A stretch of 38,098 bases of DNA from Cytophagia bacterium (GTDB taxonomy: Bacteria; Bacteroidota; Bacteroidia; Cytophagales; Microscillaceae), in the NCBI GenBank assembly GCA_004294005.1, contig RDZP01000011.1:1-38098 (forward strand), in the 5' to 3' direction. Of the stretch, positions 1-9,253 are shown piece by piece; the stretch's first letter is position 1, and each line of letters starts with the position of its first letter. Below the pieces are notes generated by a model. It ran no database searches. It was not told where the DNA came from and saw nothing but the letters and a program-made list of their open reading frames with translations. The position numbers and the translations under genes were made by a program.

Positions 1-196
1 AACTACAAAAATAAACTTTTGCAACAATATATCCAAAAAAATAGTCATAATTTAGTGATTTTCAATGAATTGTGGCTATTTTAATAATTACAATTTAATT
101 ACAGGTGAGGTAATTCGATTGGATAAAATTGTAAGTGTGGGTGGAGTTTTTCAGCCCAAGTATGCACATATTCAAGATTTTAGTTGTGATTGTTAA
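1..196 (+). pseudogene. 3' end of an unidentified gene, possibly frameshifted
   Basis: Frame 1 is open from the first base to a TAA at 82-84 (28 residues, ending NELWLF). Frame 2 then gives a 43-codon reading from an ATG at 65 to a TAA at 194-196 (ending HIQDFSCDC). The frame-2 tail reads like ordinary protein and its stop lies 15 nt before a strong terminator, where a gene end is expected. One base gained or lost in the TTTT run at 79-82 would join the two frames. This could be a real frameshift, a sequencing error, or two unrelated reading frames. I do not recognise the product. Confidence 0.35.
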
Positions 197-210
197 AAAA
201 TATTATATGA

Positions 211-246
211 AAAAAGAGTACTAAAATAGATTTTAGTACTCTTTTT
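211..246. terminator. two-way intrinsic terminator
   Basis: A perfect 17-bp inverted repeat (211-227 with 230-246) is flanked by A5 on one side and T5 on the other. It can therefore end both the rightward gene tail and the leftward nqrF transcript, whose stop is at 271. Confidence 0.9.
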
Positions 247-270
247 ATTTTTATGTATTGAAGGAAGAAA

Positions 271-1572
271 TTATCCACCAAAATCATCAAAACGGACATT
301 TTCTTTTGGAACGCCCATATCATCAAGCATTTTCAAAACAGCCGCATTCATCATAGGAGGACCACACAAGTAGTATTCAATATCTTCAGGCTCAGCATGT
401 TTACTCAAATAATTTTCAAACAAAACTTGATGAATAAAACCTTTGTAACCATCACTTTCTCTGTCATTCAAATCTTTTTTAATTACCCAATTATCTTCTG
501 CTAAAGGTTCTGATAAAGCAATGTTATATTGAAAATTAGGAAAATCTTTTTCTATATTTCTAAAATGTTCGGTATAAAATAATTCTCTACGAGAACGACC
601 ACCATACCAATAAGATACTTTGCGATTTGATTTCTCAGTGTGAAACAAATGGAAAATATGAGAGCGTAAAGGAGCCATACCTGCACCACCACCAATATAT
701 ATCATTTCTCTTTGTGTAGGATTGATATGAAACTCTCCATAAGGGCCTGAAATTGTAACCTTATCACCCGGTACACGTGAAAACACATAAGAAGAACAAA
801 TACCCGGATTTACTTTCATCCAAGTTTTATTCGCTCTATCCCAAGGTGGAGTAGCAATACGAATGTTCAACATAATAATATTACCTTCAGCAGGGTGATT
901 CGCCATTGAGTAAGCTCTAAATAAAGGCTCAGGATTTTTCATTTTTAACGCCCACAAATTAAAACTATCCCAATCAGGCTTAAACTTATCAGCACCTATT
1001 GGGTCAGAAGGATGAGGTTTGATATCCATTTTGCTGAAATCTACCTCACAAGCAGGCACATCAATTTGAATATAACCACCTGATTCAAAATGCAAACTTT
1101 CACCTTCAGGTAATTTTACTACAAACTCTTTGATAAAAGTGGCTACATTATAATTAGAAACCACTTCTGTTTCCCATTTTTTAATACCAAAAATTTCATC
1201 AGGAATTTTGATATTCATATTATTTTTTACTTTTACTTGACAAGCCAAACGTACATTATCTTTTCGTTCTTGTCTTGAAAGATGTCCTACTTCGGTAGGC
1301 AGTACATCGCCGCCTCCGTCTGTAATAATACATTTACACATCGCACAAGTACCGCCACCACCACAGGCAGAAGGTAAAAATGTGCTTTGGTTTGCCAAAG
1401 TGGTTAATAGAGAAGAACCTGCAGAAACTGTAACTTGTTTTTCTCCGTTGATAGTAATTACAACGGGACCGCTTTGTACTAATTGTTTTTGAGCAAATAA
1501 CAACAATAACACTAATAATAAAATGAGTGCTGTAAAAATAGCCGCTCCTGCAATGATGGTTACTGGATCCAT
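271..1572 (-). CDS. nqrF: Na+-translocating NADH:quinone reductase subunit F
   Basis: NqrF is the electron-entry subunit of the Na+-pumping NADH:quinone reductase: it oxidises NADH and passes electrons through FAD and a 2Fe-2S centre. The 433-aa product has one N-terminal membrane helix (about residues 5-27). A ferredoxin domain follows, with cluster cysteines C70, C76, C79 and C111, the same numbering as known for Vibrio NqrF. The FAD motif RAYSMANHP, the NADH site [19 protein letters not shown] and the family C-terminus FDDFGG are all visible. Length is normal and nothing essential is missing. NqrA-E are not in the window: the gene upstream is a TerD homologue, although nqrF normally closes an nqrABCDEF operon. 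An apbE gene, whose product flavinylates NqrB and NqrC, lies 7 kb away. Confidence 0.97.
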   Translation of the reverse strand: MDPVTIIAGAAIFTALILLLVLLLLFAQKQLVQSGPVVITINGEKQVTVSAGSSLLTTLANQSTFLPSACGGGGTCAMCKCIITDGGGDVLPTEVGHLSRQERKDNVRLACQVKVKNNMNIKIPDEIFGIKKWETEVVSNYNVATFIKEFVVKLPEGESLHFESGGYIQIDVPACEVDFSKMDIKPHPSDPIGADKFKPDWDSFNLWALKMKNPEPLFRAYSMANHPAEGNIIMLNIRIATPPWDRANKTWMKVNPGICSSYVFSRVPGDKVTISGPYGEFHINPTQREMIYIGGGAGMAPLRSHIFHLFHTEKSNRKVSYWYGGRSRRELFYTEHFRNIEKDFPNFQYNIALSEPLAEDNWVIKKDLNDRESDGYKGFIHQVLFENYLSKHAEPEDIEYYLCGPPMMNAAVLKMLDDMGVPKENVRFDDFGG

Positions 1573-1642
1573 ATATGTTTTAAGTTTAAGATATTAAATA
1601 ATAACTTTTTTGTTTTATAACAAGGTGTTTTTAAAAATGTTA

Positions 1643-1651
1643 GCAAAAGTA
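1643..1651 (-). promoter_or_regulatory. probable nqrF -7 box
   Basis: On the minus strand this reads TACTTTTGC, a match to the Bacteroidota TAnnTTTGC box, 71 nt before the nqrF ATG. No good -33 TTTG is present. It implies that nqrF is transcribed separately from the terD-like gene upstream. Confidence 0.45.
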
Positions 1652-1708
1652 AGAATGATTTTTTAATTATTTATAAAAAAACTATTTTTTTTTATAATTT
1701 TTATAATT

Positions 1709-2344
1709 TTATAAATATTTTTCTTTGATATATGCTATTGTTTCATTGATACCACGTGTTTCAATAGGTTCTCCAATAGCAATAAATTCCCAGTTATCAT
1801 TTTCTTTTCTAATAAGTTTGCCCATTATCATAGACACAAAACCTTTAAAAGAACTATCACCTGAAAGATTTAAAGTTGCAAAAGTAGAATCTACTCGAGT
1901 TGGAGTTCCTTCAAATATTTTTATTTTTGAATAAGGAATATCAGCAAAATCTTGTTCTTTGTAAGAATTAAGATAAAATATGATTGTTTGCACACTTGTA
2001 TGCACTTTTTTGAGATCGATTTGTATTACTTCATTGTCTAAATCGTCATAAGATTTTACATCTCCAACTCTATCATCTCCACTATGAATTACTGAGCCGT
2101 CATCAGATTTAAGATGATGGTAATACACTGTGTCATAAGTTGTTTTGTCTGCATAAAACATTGTAACACTTCCGTCTAAATCAACTGTTTCTTTTTCTTT
2201 GAATAGTCCAAAGAACGTTTTTTTCTCAATAGCACCCCAATTTAAGCCAATACAAATACGCTCTAATTTCTTACCTTCTTTTTCTAAAGAAATTTTACTA
2301 CCTTTACTAAGATTGATACCGCTTTTTTTTTGTTCTCCTGCCAT
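1709..2344 (-). CDS. TerD-family protein
   Basis: This 211-aa protein has the TerD fold. Family landmarks are the start GINLSKGSKISL, the strand LERICIGLNWG, the acidic LDGSV segment, the HSGDDRVGD segment and the late acidic pattern around SYDDLDNEVIQID. TerD proteins are cytosolic and bind Ca2+ through such acidic loops; they occur in tellurite-resistance and stress gene clusters. No other ter gene is nearby, so the role here is unknown. An ATG 60 nt further upstream is in frame, but it lies next to the predicted -7 box and before the likely transcription start, so MAGEQKKSG at 2344 is preferred. Confidence 0.85.
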   Translation of the reverse strand: MAGEQKKSGINLSKGSKISLEKEGKKLERICIGLNWGAIEKKTFFGLFKEKETVDLDGSVTMFYADKTTYDTVYYHHLKSDDGSVIHSGDDRVGDVKSYDDLDNEVIQIDLKKVHTSVQTIIFYLNSYKEQDFADIPYSKIKIFEGTPTRVDSTFATLNLSGDSSFKGFVSMIMGKLIRKENDNWEFIAIGEPIETRGINETIAYIKEKYL

Positions 2345-2400
2345 TTTATTTTGAATGTAATTGTTTTTTTTGATGAGATAATTGAATCTCATTTTTTTTT

Positions 2401-2433
2401 GCAAATATAATTATTATTTTAGAATAATTCAAA
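2401..2433 (-). promoter_or_regulatory. promoter of the terD-like gene
   Basis: Minus strand: TTTG (2430-2433), 20-nt spacer, TATATTTGC (2401-2409). This is a full Bacteroidota sigma-A promoter. It leaves a leader of about 50 nt before the ATG at 2344 and rules out the longer start. Confidence 0.75.
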
Positions 2434-2892
2434 AAATAGAATGAAAAATTACTTAAAAAACTTCTTTTATTTTTTATTTTAAAATTATTAAAAAATATAT
2501 TGTAAAATTCAATTTGTGCTTTATCTTTGCTGATATAAATAGAGATTTTACAATAACCAGCTGCCAATAATTGATATGTTAGAGATGATTTCATACATTA
2601 ATAACTTTTTCAACAACATATCATAGAAGATATTGTCAGTAGATGAAATAAAACAAATTAGAAAAGAAATAAAATAAAATAATTTTCTTTTTTTTGTATT
2701 TTGCGATAGTGATAGAAGCAGACTTGCAGAGACAAAAAGAGAGAAAAACGAAGGCTTCCGTAGTTTTTTCTCTCTTTTTTGGCTCTGTGCTTTGCACGAT
2801 AGCACGTAATCGCCCAAAATATTAACTATAAAAATAGTATTGTTTTTGTGAATGATTTTTTGTAATAAAATCAACTATTTTAGCGTATCAAT
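2405..2892. other. 488-nt intergenic region
   Basis: This stretch holds the terD promoter at its left end and an imperfect inverted-repeat element at 2699-2818. The rest is AT-rich DNA with homopolymers. Open frames on the minus strand here are low-complexity, lack homology I can recognise, and cross the inverted repeat; I do not call them genes. Confidence 0.6.
2699..2818. repeat. imperfect inverted-repeat element, about 120 bp
   Basis: The two halves pair around GAAGGCTTC near 2749-2758. The core arms (about 2726-2749 and 2762-2788) are A-rich GAGAGAAAAA against TTTTTCTCTC with a few mismatches. Both outer ends carry GCGAT when read inward. It could be a transcribed hairpin acting as the lpxB terminator, or a decayed miniature element. 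No coding content is visible. Confidence 0.5.
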
Positions 2893-4008
2893 CTACTTTT
2901 TGACAAATTCCCAAATGCTTTCTGCTGCTTTTTGAGAAGCACCTGCTTTGCCCATCTTTTCTAAAAGTTGTTCATAATCTTTTTTGATTTGGTCGTGTTG
3001 CGTGTTTCCTTTGAGTAGAGGTGCTAAATAATTGGCAATATTAGAAGGTGTGGCATAAAATTGTAGTAATTCTGGCACTATTATTTTTTCCGCTACCCAA
3101 TTCAAAAGACTTACATACGGTAATTTAACAATTCTATGGGCAATTTCAAAAGTGATTTTACTCATTTTATAGATGACTACTTGTGGCACTTGAAAAAAGC
3201 CTGTTTCCAAAGTTGCAGTACCCGAAGCAACAATAGCCCCTTCTGCAATACTTAATAATTGATAAGTTTCGTCTGTAACTATTTTGATAGATGGATATTT
3301 TTCTGTGATTGTATTGATATAAGTGCTTAAATTACTCACACCTGCGACTACAAATTGATTATCAGGGAAATATTGAGCCGTTTCTAACATCACAGGAAGG
3401 TTATGTTTTATTTCTTGTTTGCGACTGCCCGGTAAGAGTGCGATAATTTTTTTTCCTCTGAGTTGATGTTTTTCTATAAAATGACTATCAGGTTCAAATT
3501 TTTTGAGTTCATCTAACAACGGATTACCTACATATTTTACTTTACAATCATATTGCCGATAAAATTTTTCTTCAAATGGGAGAATAACTAACATCAAATC
3601 AATTACTTTTTTTATTTTGAATACTCTTTTTGTATTCCAAGCCCAAATTTTGGGAGAGATATAAAAAATAATTTTAATTGTTGGATTTGTTTTTTTGATG
3701 TAGGAGGCAATTCTAAGGTTAAAACCTGCATAATCAGTGAGAATAAGTACATCAGGTTCGAAATTGATGATATCTTTTTTACATTCTTTTAAAAAACGGC
3801 TTATTTTTCTGATATTTTTTAAGACTTCAACAAAACCCATAAAAGCCATTTCTTTATAATGTTTTACTTGTTTACCTCCAACTTTTAGCATTTCATCGCC
3901 GCCCCAAAATCTAAATATTGTACTTTTATCTTTTTTTTGAAGTTCACGCATAAGATTGGCTGTGTGCATATCACCTGAACGTTCTCCTGCGACTAAATAA
4001 TATTTCAT
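2893..4008 (-). CDS. lpxB: lipid-A-disaccharide synthase
   Basis: LpxB joins UDP-2,3-diacylglucosamine and lipid X to form the lipid A disaccharide, at the inner face of the cytoplasmic membrane. The 371-aa GT19-type protein has the N-terminal GERSGDMHTANLM motif (residues 8-20), the nucleotide-binding LLPGSRKQEI segment near 190, the GTATLETG loop near 262, and the tail region PYVSLLNWVAEKIIVPELLQ. Length is normal. It starts 13 nt after the stop of the upstream glycosyltransferase on the same strand, so the two are very likely co-transcribed. Confidence 0.97.
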   Translation of the reverse strand: MKYYLVAGERSGDMHTANLMRELQKKDKSTIFRFWGGDEMLKVGGKQVKHYKEMAFMGFVEVLKNIRKISRFLKECKKDIINFEPDVLILTDYAGFNLRIASYIKKTNPTIKIIFYISPKIWAWNTKRVFKIKKVIDLMLVILPFEEKFYRQYDCKVKYVGNPLLDELKKFEPDSHFIEKHQLRGKKIIALLPGSRKQEIKHNLPVMLETAQYFPDNQFVVAGVSNLSTYINTITEKYPSIKIVTDETYQLLSIAEGAIVASGTATLETGFFQVPQVVIYKMSKITFEIAHRIVKLPYVSLLNWVAEKIIVPELLQFYATPSNIANYLAPLLKGNTQHDQIKKDYEQLLEKMGKAGASQKAAESIWEFVKK

Positions 4009-4021
4009 ATTGGTTTGATTT

Positions 4022-5200
4022 TTACATGCCCAACCACCACATTCCTGCGCGATGAATTTTGACTTGATTTGTTTTTTTTAGTTTTCTTTTTTGTAAGATT
4101 TCGTAAGATTTTACGATATTAAGGTATTTATTGATAACAATTTTTTCATCAAATTCATTTTCTACTTTTTTACGGCTTGCTTCTCCCATTTTTTGTAGTT
4201 GTTCATTGTTGAGTGCGTAGATTTTTTTCATCTTATCCGCTAAATCTTCTGCATTTTTGACTTCACACAAATAGCCATTAATGCCATCATCAACTGTTTG
4301 CCTACAACCTACAACATCAGTAGTGATGATTGGTTTTGCCATTGCACAGGCTTCGAGAATAGAACGAGGCGTGCCTTCACGATAGGAAGGCAAGACAACG
4401 CAATCTGCTTTTTTGATAATTTCTGCTACATTATCGCTTGTGCCAAGATATTCGATATAATTATTTTTTTCCCATTCTTCCACTTCTTCTCTATTTACTC
4501 CTAATTTGGCACTTGTATCTATACTTCCTAATACTTGACATTTTACTTTTAGTCCTAAACTTTTTAGATTTTTGGCGGCTTCTACATATTCAATAATTCC
4601 TTTATCATACAAAAGCCTTCCAATCATCAAAAAATTAAAAGTATCATTACGATGAAAATTTTGTGCTTCAAACTTATTCAAACAAACGCCTGAACCCGGT
4701 AAAATATCAGTTGTTTTTTCTTTGACAAGATTTTCTTCCACAAATAATTGCAAGTCCTCTTCATTCTGAAAGAAAACTCTTTTAGGAAATTTGAATGAGA
4801 ATTTATATAAAAATTTTGCAATTTTTGAAGAAAGGTTATTGTGTAAAAATACTGTTCCCAATCCTGAAACGTTATTGACTACTAATTTTCGCAAAGGAAG
4901 AGAAGCCAAAGTGCCATAGATATTAGGTTTGATGGTGAATTGTAAGATAACATCTATTTTTGCTTTTTTATAAATTTTGTATAATTGATAGGTATAGTGT
5001 AAATCCTTTAAAGGATTTGTTCCTTTATTTTGCATTTTGACAGCATAAAATTCACACCCCATTTTTATAAGGTTTTCAGAATATTTATCTTCTGGTGCAA
5101 TAGCAACTACTTGATGACCTTCATCTAAAAGTGCTTCTACTAATCCATGTCTAAAATTATAAATATTCCAAGAAGTGTTTAAGACGATTGCTATGCGCAT
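4022..5200 (-). CDS. GT4-family glycosyltransferase
   Basis: This 392-aa GT-B enzyme resembles family 4 sugar transferases that extend lipid-linked or LPS glycans (the PglA / WcaL-like group). Visible features are the N-terminal Rossmann start MRIAIVLNTSW, NVSGLGTVF near 107, the donor-domain opening IGRLLYDKG near 190, and the E-x7-E catalytic pattern in YREGTPRSILEAC near 272-284. No membrane helix is seen. Its place directly before lpxB suggests a surface-glycan role. Donor and acceptor cannot be read from the sequence. The last 15-20 residues are basic and look like a lineage-specific tail. Confidence 0.88.
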   Translation of the reverse strand: MRIAIVLNTSWNIYNFRHGLVEALLDEGHQVVAIAPEDKYSENLIKMGCEFYAVKMQNKGTNPLKDLHYTYQLYKIYKKAKIDVILQFTIKPNIYGTLASLPLRKLVVNNVSGLGTVFLHNNLSSKIAKFLYKFSFKFPKRVFFQNEEDLQLFVEENLVKEKTTDILPGSGVCLNKFEAQNFHRNDTFNFLMIGRLLYDKGIIEYVEAAKNLKSLGLKVKCQVLGSIDTSAKLGVNREEVEEWEKNNYIEYLGTSDNVAEIIKKADCVVLPSYREGTPRSILEACAMAKPIITTDVVGCRQTVDDGINGYLCEVKNAEDLADKMKKIYALNNEQLQKMGEASRKKVENEFDEKIVINKYLNIVKSYEILQKRKLKKTNQVKIHRAGMWWLGM

Positions 5201-5394
5201 AAATCAAAATTTTTAAATGAGAAAACTTTTTGTAGATTGAGAAGTAATATGTAAAGTTACGAAACTTTTAAAAAAAGGTTGTTTTTTTTTCGTTTTTTTT
5301 CATAAATAGTTGATTTTTGTTCATTTTTTATGTTTTTTATTTACTAAAATCATCTATTTATCTAAAAGTAAATCATTTTTTTAAGTCGATTGAT

Positions 5395-5403
5395 TATTTT
5401 TGC
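5395..5403 (+). promoter_or_regulatory. probable -7 box of the glycine-rich T9SS gene
   Basis: TATTTTTGC matches TAnnTTTGC 49 nt before the ATG at 5452. No convincing TTTG lies at the expected -33 position. Confidence 0.5.
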
Positions 5404-5451
5404 AAGATTTTTGACTGATTATATATGTTATCTCGAAAAAAACATTTAAAT

Positions 5452-7332
5452 ATGAAAAAAAATATCTTACTTTCTCTGATTTTCTTTTTTTACTTTCAAC
5501 AAATATACATCAATGCACAAACAATAAATGGTTATGCACAGGTAACCAATATCAATGCAAGAGTAATTACATTAGGTGCTGTTGATGAAGCAAATGGTAC
5601 TTTTGAGAATGGAAATGATATTATTTTGATGCAAATGCAAGGTAATATCTTGGGTAACACCACCAATACAGCCAACTTTGGAGATATTTCGACCATTTCA
5701 TCAACAGGGATATATGAAGTCTGTACTATCTTATCGCAGACAGAAACAGCAGGTATACCCACAAGTATTACAGTAGTGAGTAATCTCAAAAACACCTATA
5801 CAATCAATTCAAATAGTTCCATACAGGTAATAACTTTTCCCAAATTGGGAAATCCAAACTTTACAACTACTTCTAATATGTCTGCAAAAAATTGGGATGG
5901 GACAACAGGTGGAGTAGTTGCTTTACAAGTTGCTGGTACTTTAACTTTGGCACACAATATTACCGCTAATGGAGCAGGTTTTAGAGGAGGTAATCGTTCT
6001 AATAATTTTTATCCTGGTGGAACAACTTGTGATGCCGCTTCTTTTATTGTTACTTCTAATCATACAAATAATGGACAAAAAGGAGAAAGTATTTATAAAA
6101 CATCAAATAATGATTATCTATATGCAAGAGGCAAAATTTTGAATGGCGGCGGCGGCGGAAATGCACTTGTTAATGGCGGTGGTGGTGGCGGCGGGAATTA
6201 TACTGCAGGTGGGCAGGGTGGACGAGGTTGGAATGCTACAGCAAGCGGTTGTAGCCCTTCTATTAGCGGTTTAGGAGGAATGGCGTTAGGAACATACATA
6301 AGTGGTAGCCGAGTATTTATGGGTGGTGGCGGAGGAGGAGGACAACAAAATGACACACAAGGGACTAATGGTGGTAATGGTGGTGGGATTATATTGCTGA
6401 AAGCAAATAGAGTTGTTACAACAGGTACTTGTAGGATTAACATCAGTGCTAATGGAAACTCAGTCCCAAATGGAAATAACGACGGACAAGGTGGAGGTGG
6501 TGCAGGTGGTTCAGTGGTAGTACAAGTAGCTTCTTGGGCAGTTGTTTCAAGTTGTCCAATTACAGTGGCAGCCAATGGAGGTAATGGTGGATCTGTCAAT
6601 AGTGATATACATGGTGGTGGTGGTGGTGGTGGACAAGGATTGATTATGTATTCTTTGGCTGTACCTACTGCTAATACAATCAATCAAACCAATAATGGAG
6701 TAGGGGGGTGTGATAATACGGCTTGTACTTTTCGAGGAAGTAATGGGAGTGGAACAAGTGGAAGCGGTTTGATTGGAAACACCTCTACTAATTTACCTAT
6801 TACATTGGTTTATTTTAATGTATCACCACAAAAAAAAGACGCTTTGGTAAAATGGGGAGTAGCTAACCAACTCAATAACCAATTTTTTGAAATAGAGAGG
6901 TCAAAAGATGCAATCAATTGGGCAAAGATAATAACCTTAGACGGTGCAGGCACTACTTCACAATATTTAGAATATCAATATTTGGATAAAAATACTTTGA
7001 GAGGGACTTCTTATTATAGATTAAAACAAATTGATTTTAATGGTGAATTTTCTTATTCTTCTATTGTTGCTATTAATATCAAAGACGAAATAAATATCTA
7101 TCCTAATCCTGCTAAAGATTTTGTAAACATAACAATAGATGATAATTCAAAACCTTATTATATCAAAATTATTGATAATGTAGGAAAAGAATGCACCATA
7201 AAAGAAGTACAAAAACAAGATAATATATTGACTATCAATATCAATCATTTGCCTAATGGTATTTATTATGTTCAATGGATAAGTGATGCAACAATTACAA
7301 CTAAAAAAATGGTTGTAATGAATGAGAATTAA
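5452..7332 (+). CDS. glycine-rich secreted protein with T9SS type A sorting domain
   Basis: This 626-aa precursor begins with a signal peptide (residues 1-23, ending YINAQ), continues with a region very rich in glycine and asparagine (about 220-430, with runs of four to eight Gly), and ends with a T9SS sorting domain (INIYPNPAKDF near residue 546, then the NGIYYVQW and KKMVV strands). A segment starting PITLVYFNVSPQKKDALVKW, before the sorting domain, is the linker usual in such cargo. It should cross the outer membrane by type IX secretion and be released or anchored at the surface. The Gly-rich part suggests an adhesin or matrix role, which is inference. The MKKN start is chosen because the signal peptide begins there; an ATG nine codons earlier adds only basic residues. 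Confidence 0.88.
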   Translation: MKKNILLSLIFFFYFQQIYINAQTINGYAQVTNINARVITLGAVDEANGTFENGNDIILMQMQGNILGNTTNTANFGDISTISSTGIYEVCTILSQTETAGIPTSITVVSNLKNTYTINSNSSIQVITFPKLGNPNFTTTSNMSAKNWDGTTGGVVALQVAGTLTLAHNITANGAGFRGGNRSNNFYPGGTTCDAASFIVTSNHTNNGQKGESIYKTSNNDYLYARGKILNGGGGGNALVNGGGGGGGNYTAGGQGGRGWNATASGCSPSISGLGGMALGTYISGSRVFMGGGGGGGQQNDTQGTNGGNGGGIILLKANRVVTTGTCRINISANGNSVPNGNNDGQGGGGAGGSVVVQVASWAVVSSCPITVAANGGNGGSVNSDIHGGGGGGGQGLIMYSLAVPTANTINQTNNGVGGCDNTACTFRGSNGSGTSGSGLIGNTSTNLPITLVYFNVSPQKKDALVKWGVANQLNNQFFEIERSKDAINWAKIITLDGAGTTSQYLEYQYLDKNTLRGTSYYRLKQIDFNGEFSYSSIVAINIKDEINIYPNPAKDFVNITIDDNSKPYYIKIIDNVGKECTIKEVQKQDNILTININHLPNGIYYVQWISDATITTKKMVVMNEN

Positions 7333-7391
7333 AAAAATTATTAGACAAACTCAAATGTAGAAAATGCAATAAAAAACGAATAAAACAAGGA

Positions 7392-8165
7392 TTATTTTTC
7401 TCTTTGAAACAAATTTTTAGGCATAATATCTTCGATATTGATTGCAAAACCATTCAAAACAGAAGATTGAATAATGCCTTGTTTTTTTGCTTTTGCAATG
7501 ATTTTATATTTTTGGTTTTCTAATATTTCGACGATAATTTCACGTTTTTTTGGAAAAATTGTCCAATATTCTTTTACGCCTTTTTTTTCATACAAATCGT
7601 GTTTTTCATCTCTTTCTTTTTTTTTGTTGGCAGGCGACATAATTTCGACAATCAAATCAGGCGCACCATCGATAAAATTTTTAGTAATAATATCAAGTCT
7701 TGTGATAGCAATAAACAAAATATCAGGTTGTTCGAGGTTGTCATCATCAAATTTTGTATCCATTGGAGCATTATAAATTTTTCCTAATTTATTTTTTTTG
7801 ACAAAACTTGTCATTAAAAAAGATAAGTCATTTGATATTTCTTGATGAATTGTACTTGGAGAAGCCATAATAATAATTTTGTTATTGAGTATTTCAACTT
7901 TATGCTGTAGATTTTTTGGAAAATATTTGATGATATCTTGAAATTTCCATTTTTTATCTTTTGGAAATTTTTTGACAATTTTTTTCAAATCTGCTAAACT
8001 ATAACAACTTTTTTCTTCAAAATATTTTTTTTTGTTTTTCTTTTTATTATCATCATTGTATTTTTTTTTCAAATGCAATAAATTTTTTAGCACAGCCGCA
8101 TCATCTATTGCGCCAATCCATTGTATTAAATCGTTTTGTAATGCTTTTATGGTAATATTTGACAT
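7392..8165 (-). CDS. Uma2-family (DUF820) nuclease-like protein with N-terminal helical extension
   Basis: The C-terminal part (about residues 75-245 of 257) is a Uma2/DUF820 domain of the PD-(D/E)XK superfamily. It shows PDILF, then GAPDLIVEIMSPANKKKERD, and the Lys-containing KGVKEYWTIFPKKREI strand, so the Asp, Glu and Lys expected for the active site are in place. The function of Uma2 proteins is largely unknown. The first 35 residues resemble the short helical opening of small Bacteroidota antitoxin-like proteins (a pattern like LKNDLxxxIxxxxDxxxL), followed by a Lys-rich linker. That makes the protein longer than the usual 190 residues or so. It converges with the T9SS gene. Confidence 0.8.
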   Translation of the reverse strand: MSNITIKALQNDLIQWIGAIDDAAVLKNLLHLKKKYNDDNKKKNKKKYFEEKSCYSLADLKKIVKKFPKDKKWKFQDIIKYFPKNLQHKVEILNNKIIIMASPSTIHQEISNDLSFLMTSFVKKNKLGKIYNAPMDTKFDDDNLEQPDILFIAITRLDIITKNFIDGAPDLIVEIMSPANKKKERDEKHDLYEKKGVKEYWTIFPKKREIIVEILENQKYKIIAKAKKQGIIQSSVLNGFAINIEDIMPKNLFQREK

Positions 8166-8189
8166 ATTTTTATTGATTATTTAAAAAAA

Positions 8190-9218
8190 TTATTGTTTTA
8201 CATATTTTTTAATTCCTTCACTCATAAAGGTTTCAATTTCATCTTTTTCATTTTTAAACATCAAAATAACTTCTAATTCTTTGTGTTTTTCTAAGATTTC
8301 TTTTGTTTTTTTGATGCCTAAAACCATAAACGCCGTTGCATATCCATCTGCAATCATACAAGTTTTAGCAAAAACGGTAGCACTTAACATTTCATTATTT
8401 TCAGGATAACCTGTTTTTGGGTTAATTGTATGTGAATATTTTTTTCCATCTTTGATATAAAAATTTTCATAGTTGCCTGATGTGTTCATAGCACGATTAT
8501 CGACTTCAACAATATAAGAAAGTTGCGGTTGATTTTTTTGTTTGTAAAATGGATTTTTGATGCCTAATCGCCATAATTTATCTTCATTTGTTTTTCCTTT
8601 ACAGACCAATTCACCACCAATTTCGACCATATAATTATCAATCTTTTTTCCATTCAAAAAATCTACCACAATGTCCACCGCATAACCACCTGCAATCCCG
8701 CCAAAATCCAACATTACATTTTTATTTTTTTTACGAACAGATTTACTATCAAATTCAATTTTATCAAAGCCAGTTATTTTTCTTAATTCATTTATTTTTG
8801 TTGAATCAGGTAATTGCTGTTTTTTAAATCCAAATCCCCACGCATTCACCAAAGGAGCAACTGTAACATCAAAAGCCCCTTCTGTATTTTGATAAACTTC
8901 TTTTGAAGCATTTAAAACCTTTAAAAAATGAGGTGATTGAAAAACAAAAGTACTATCTTGATTAAACCTTGATATTTCAGAATCAGGAATATAAGTAGAA
9001 AGTGCATCATTAAAATTTTTTAAAATACCATCAATTTCATTTTTAAAATTTCTATTATTTTTATCAATGTATTTAATGTTATATTTTACAACGCCCATCG
9101 TAATTCCTTCTATATAAATCATTTCAGGTACAGCAGTCCATTGTCTGTAATAATAAATCATCATAAAAACAATGAGTAAAAACAAAGAATAACGCGCATT
9201 TTTATTCAAATTCGACAT
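8190..9218 (-). CDS. apbE: FAD:protein FMN transferase
   Basis: ApbE moves FMN from FAD onto Thr/Ser of partner proteins such as NqrB, NqrC and RnfG, on the outer side of the cytoplasmic membrane. The 342-aa protein has an N-terminal membrane anchor (about residues 10-28), TVAPLVNAWGFG near 119, the GGIAGGYAVD segment near 172, EIGGE, HTINPKTGYP near 264 and the metal/flavin-site IADGYATAFM near 291. No lipobox cysteine is evident. A start 72 nt upstream is in frame but lies before the predicted promoter, so MSNLNKN is preferred. nqrF in the same window gives an obvious client complex. Confidence 0.95.
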   Translation of the reverse strand: MSNLNKNARYSLFLLIVFMMIYYYRQWTAVPEMIYIEGITMGVVKYNIKYIDKNNRNFKNEIDGILKNFNDALSTYIPDSEISRFNQDSTFVFQSPHFLKVLNASKEVYQNTEGAFDVTVAPLVNAWGFGFKKQQLPDSTKINELRKITGFDKIEFDSKSVRKKNKNVMLDFGGIAGGYAVDIVVDFLNGKKIDNYMVEIGGELVCKGKTNEDKLWRLGIKNPFYKQKNQPQLSYIVEVDNRAMNTSGNYENFYIKDGKKYSHTINPKTGYPENNEMLSATVFAKTCMIADGYATAFMVLGIKKTKEILEKHKELEVILMFKNEKDEIETFMSEGIKKYVKQ

Positions 9219-9253
9219 AATTATTAGTGCTAAGAAGATAAAGTAAAGTTTTT

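Noticed and set aside
2346-2874. Two minus-strand open frames (82 and 108 codons) between terD and lpxB
   Set aside because: Low-complexity Phe/Lys/Ser composition; they cross the terD promoter and the inverted-repeat element, and no promoter or conserved motif supports them.
6198-6683. 161-codon minus-strand frame rich in proline
   Set aside because: It is the mirror of the GGN-repeat region of the T9SS gene and has no start context or homology of its own.
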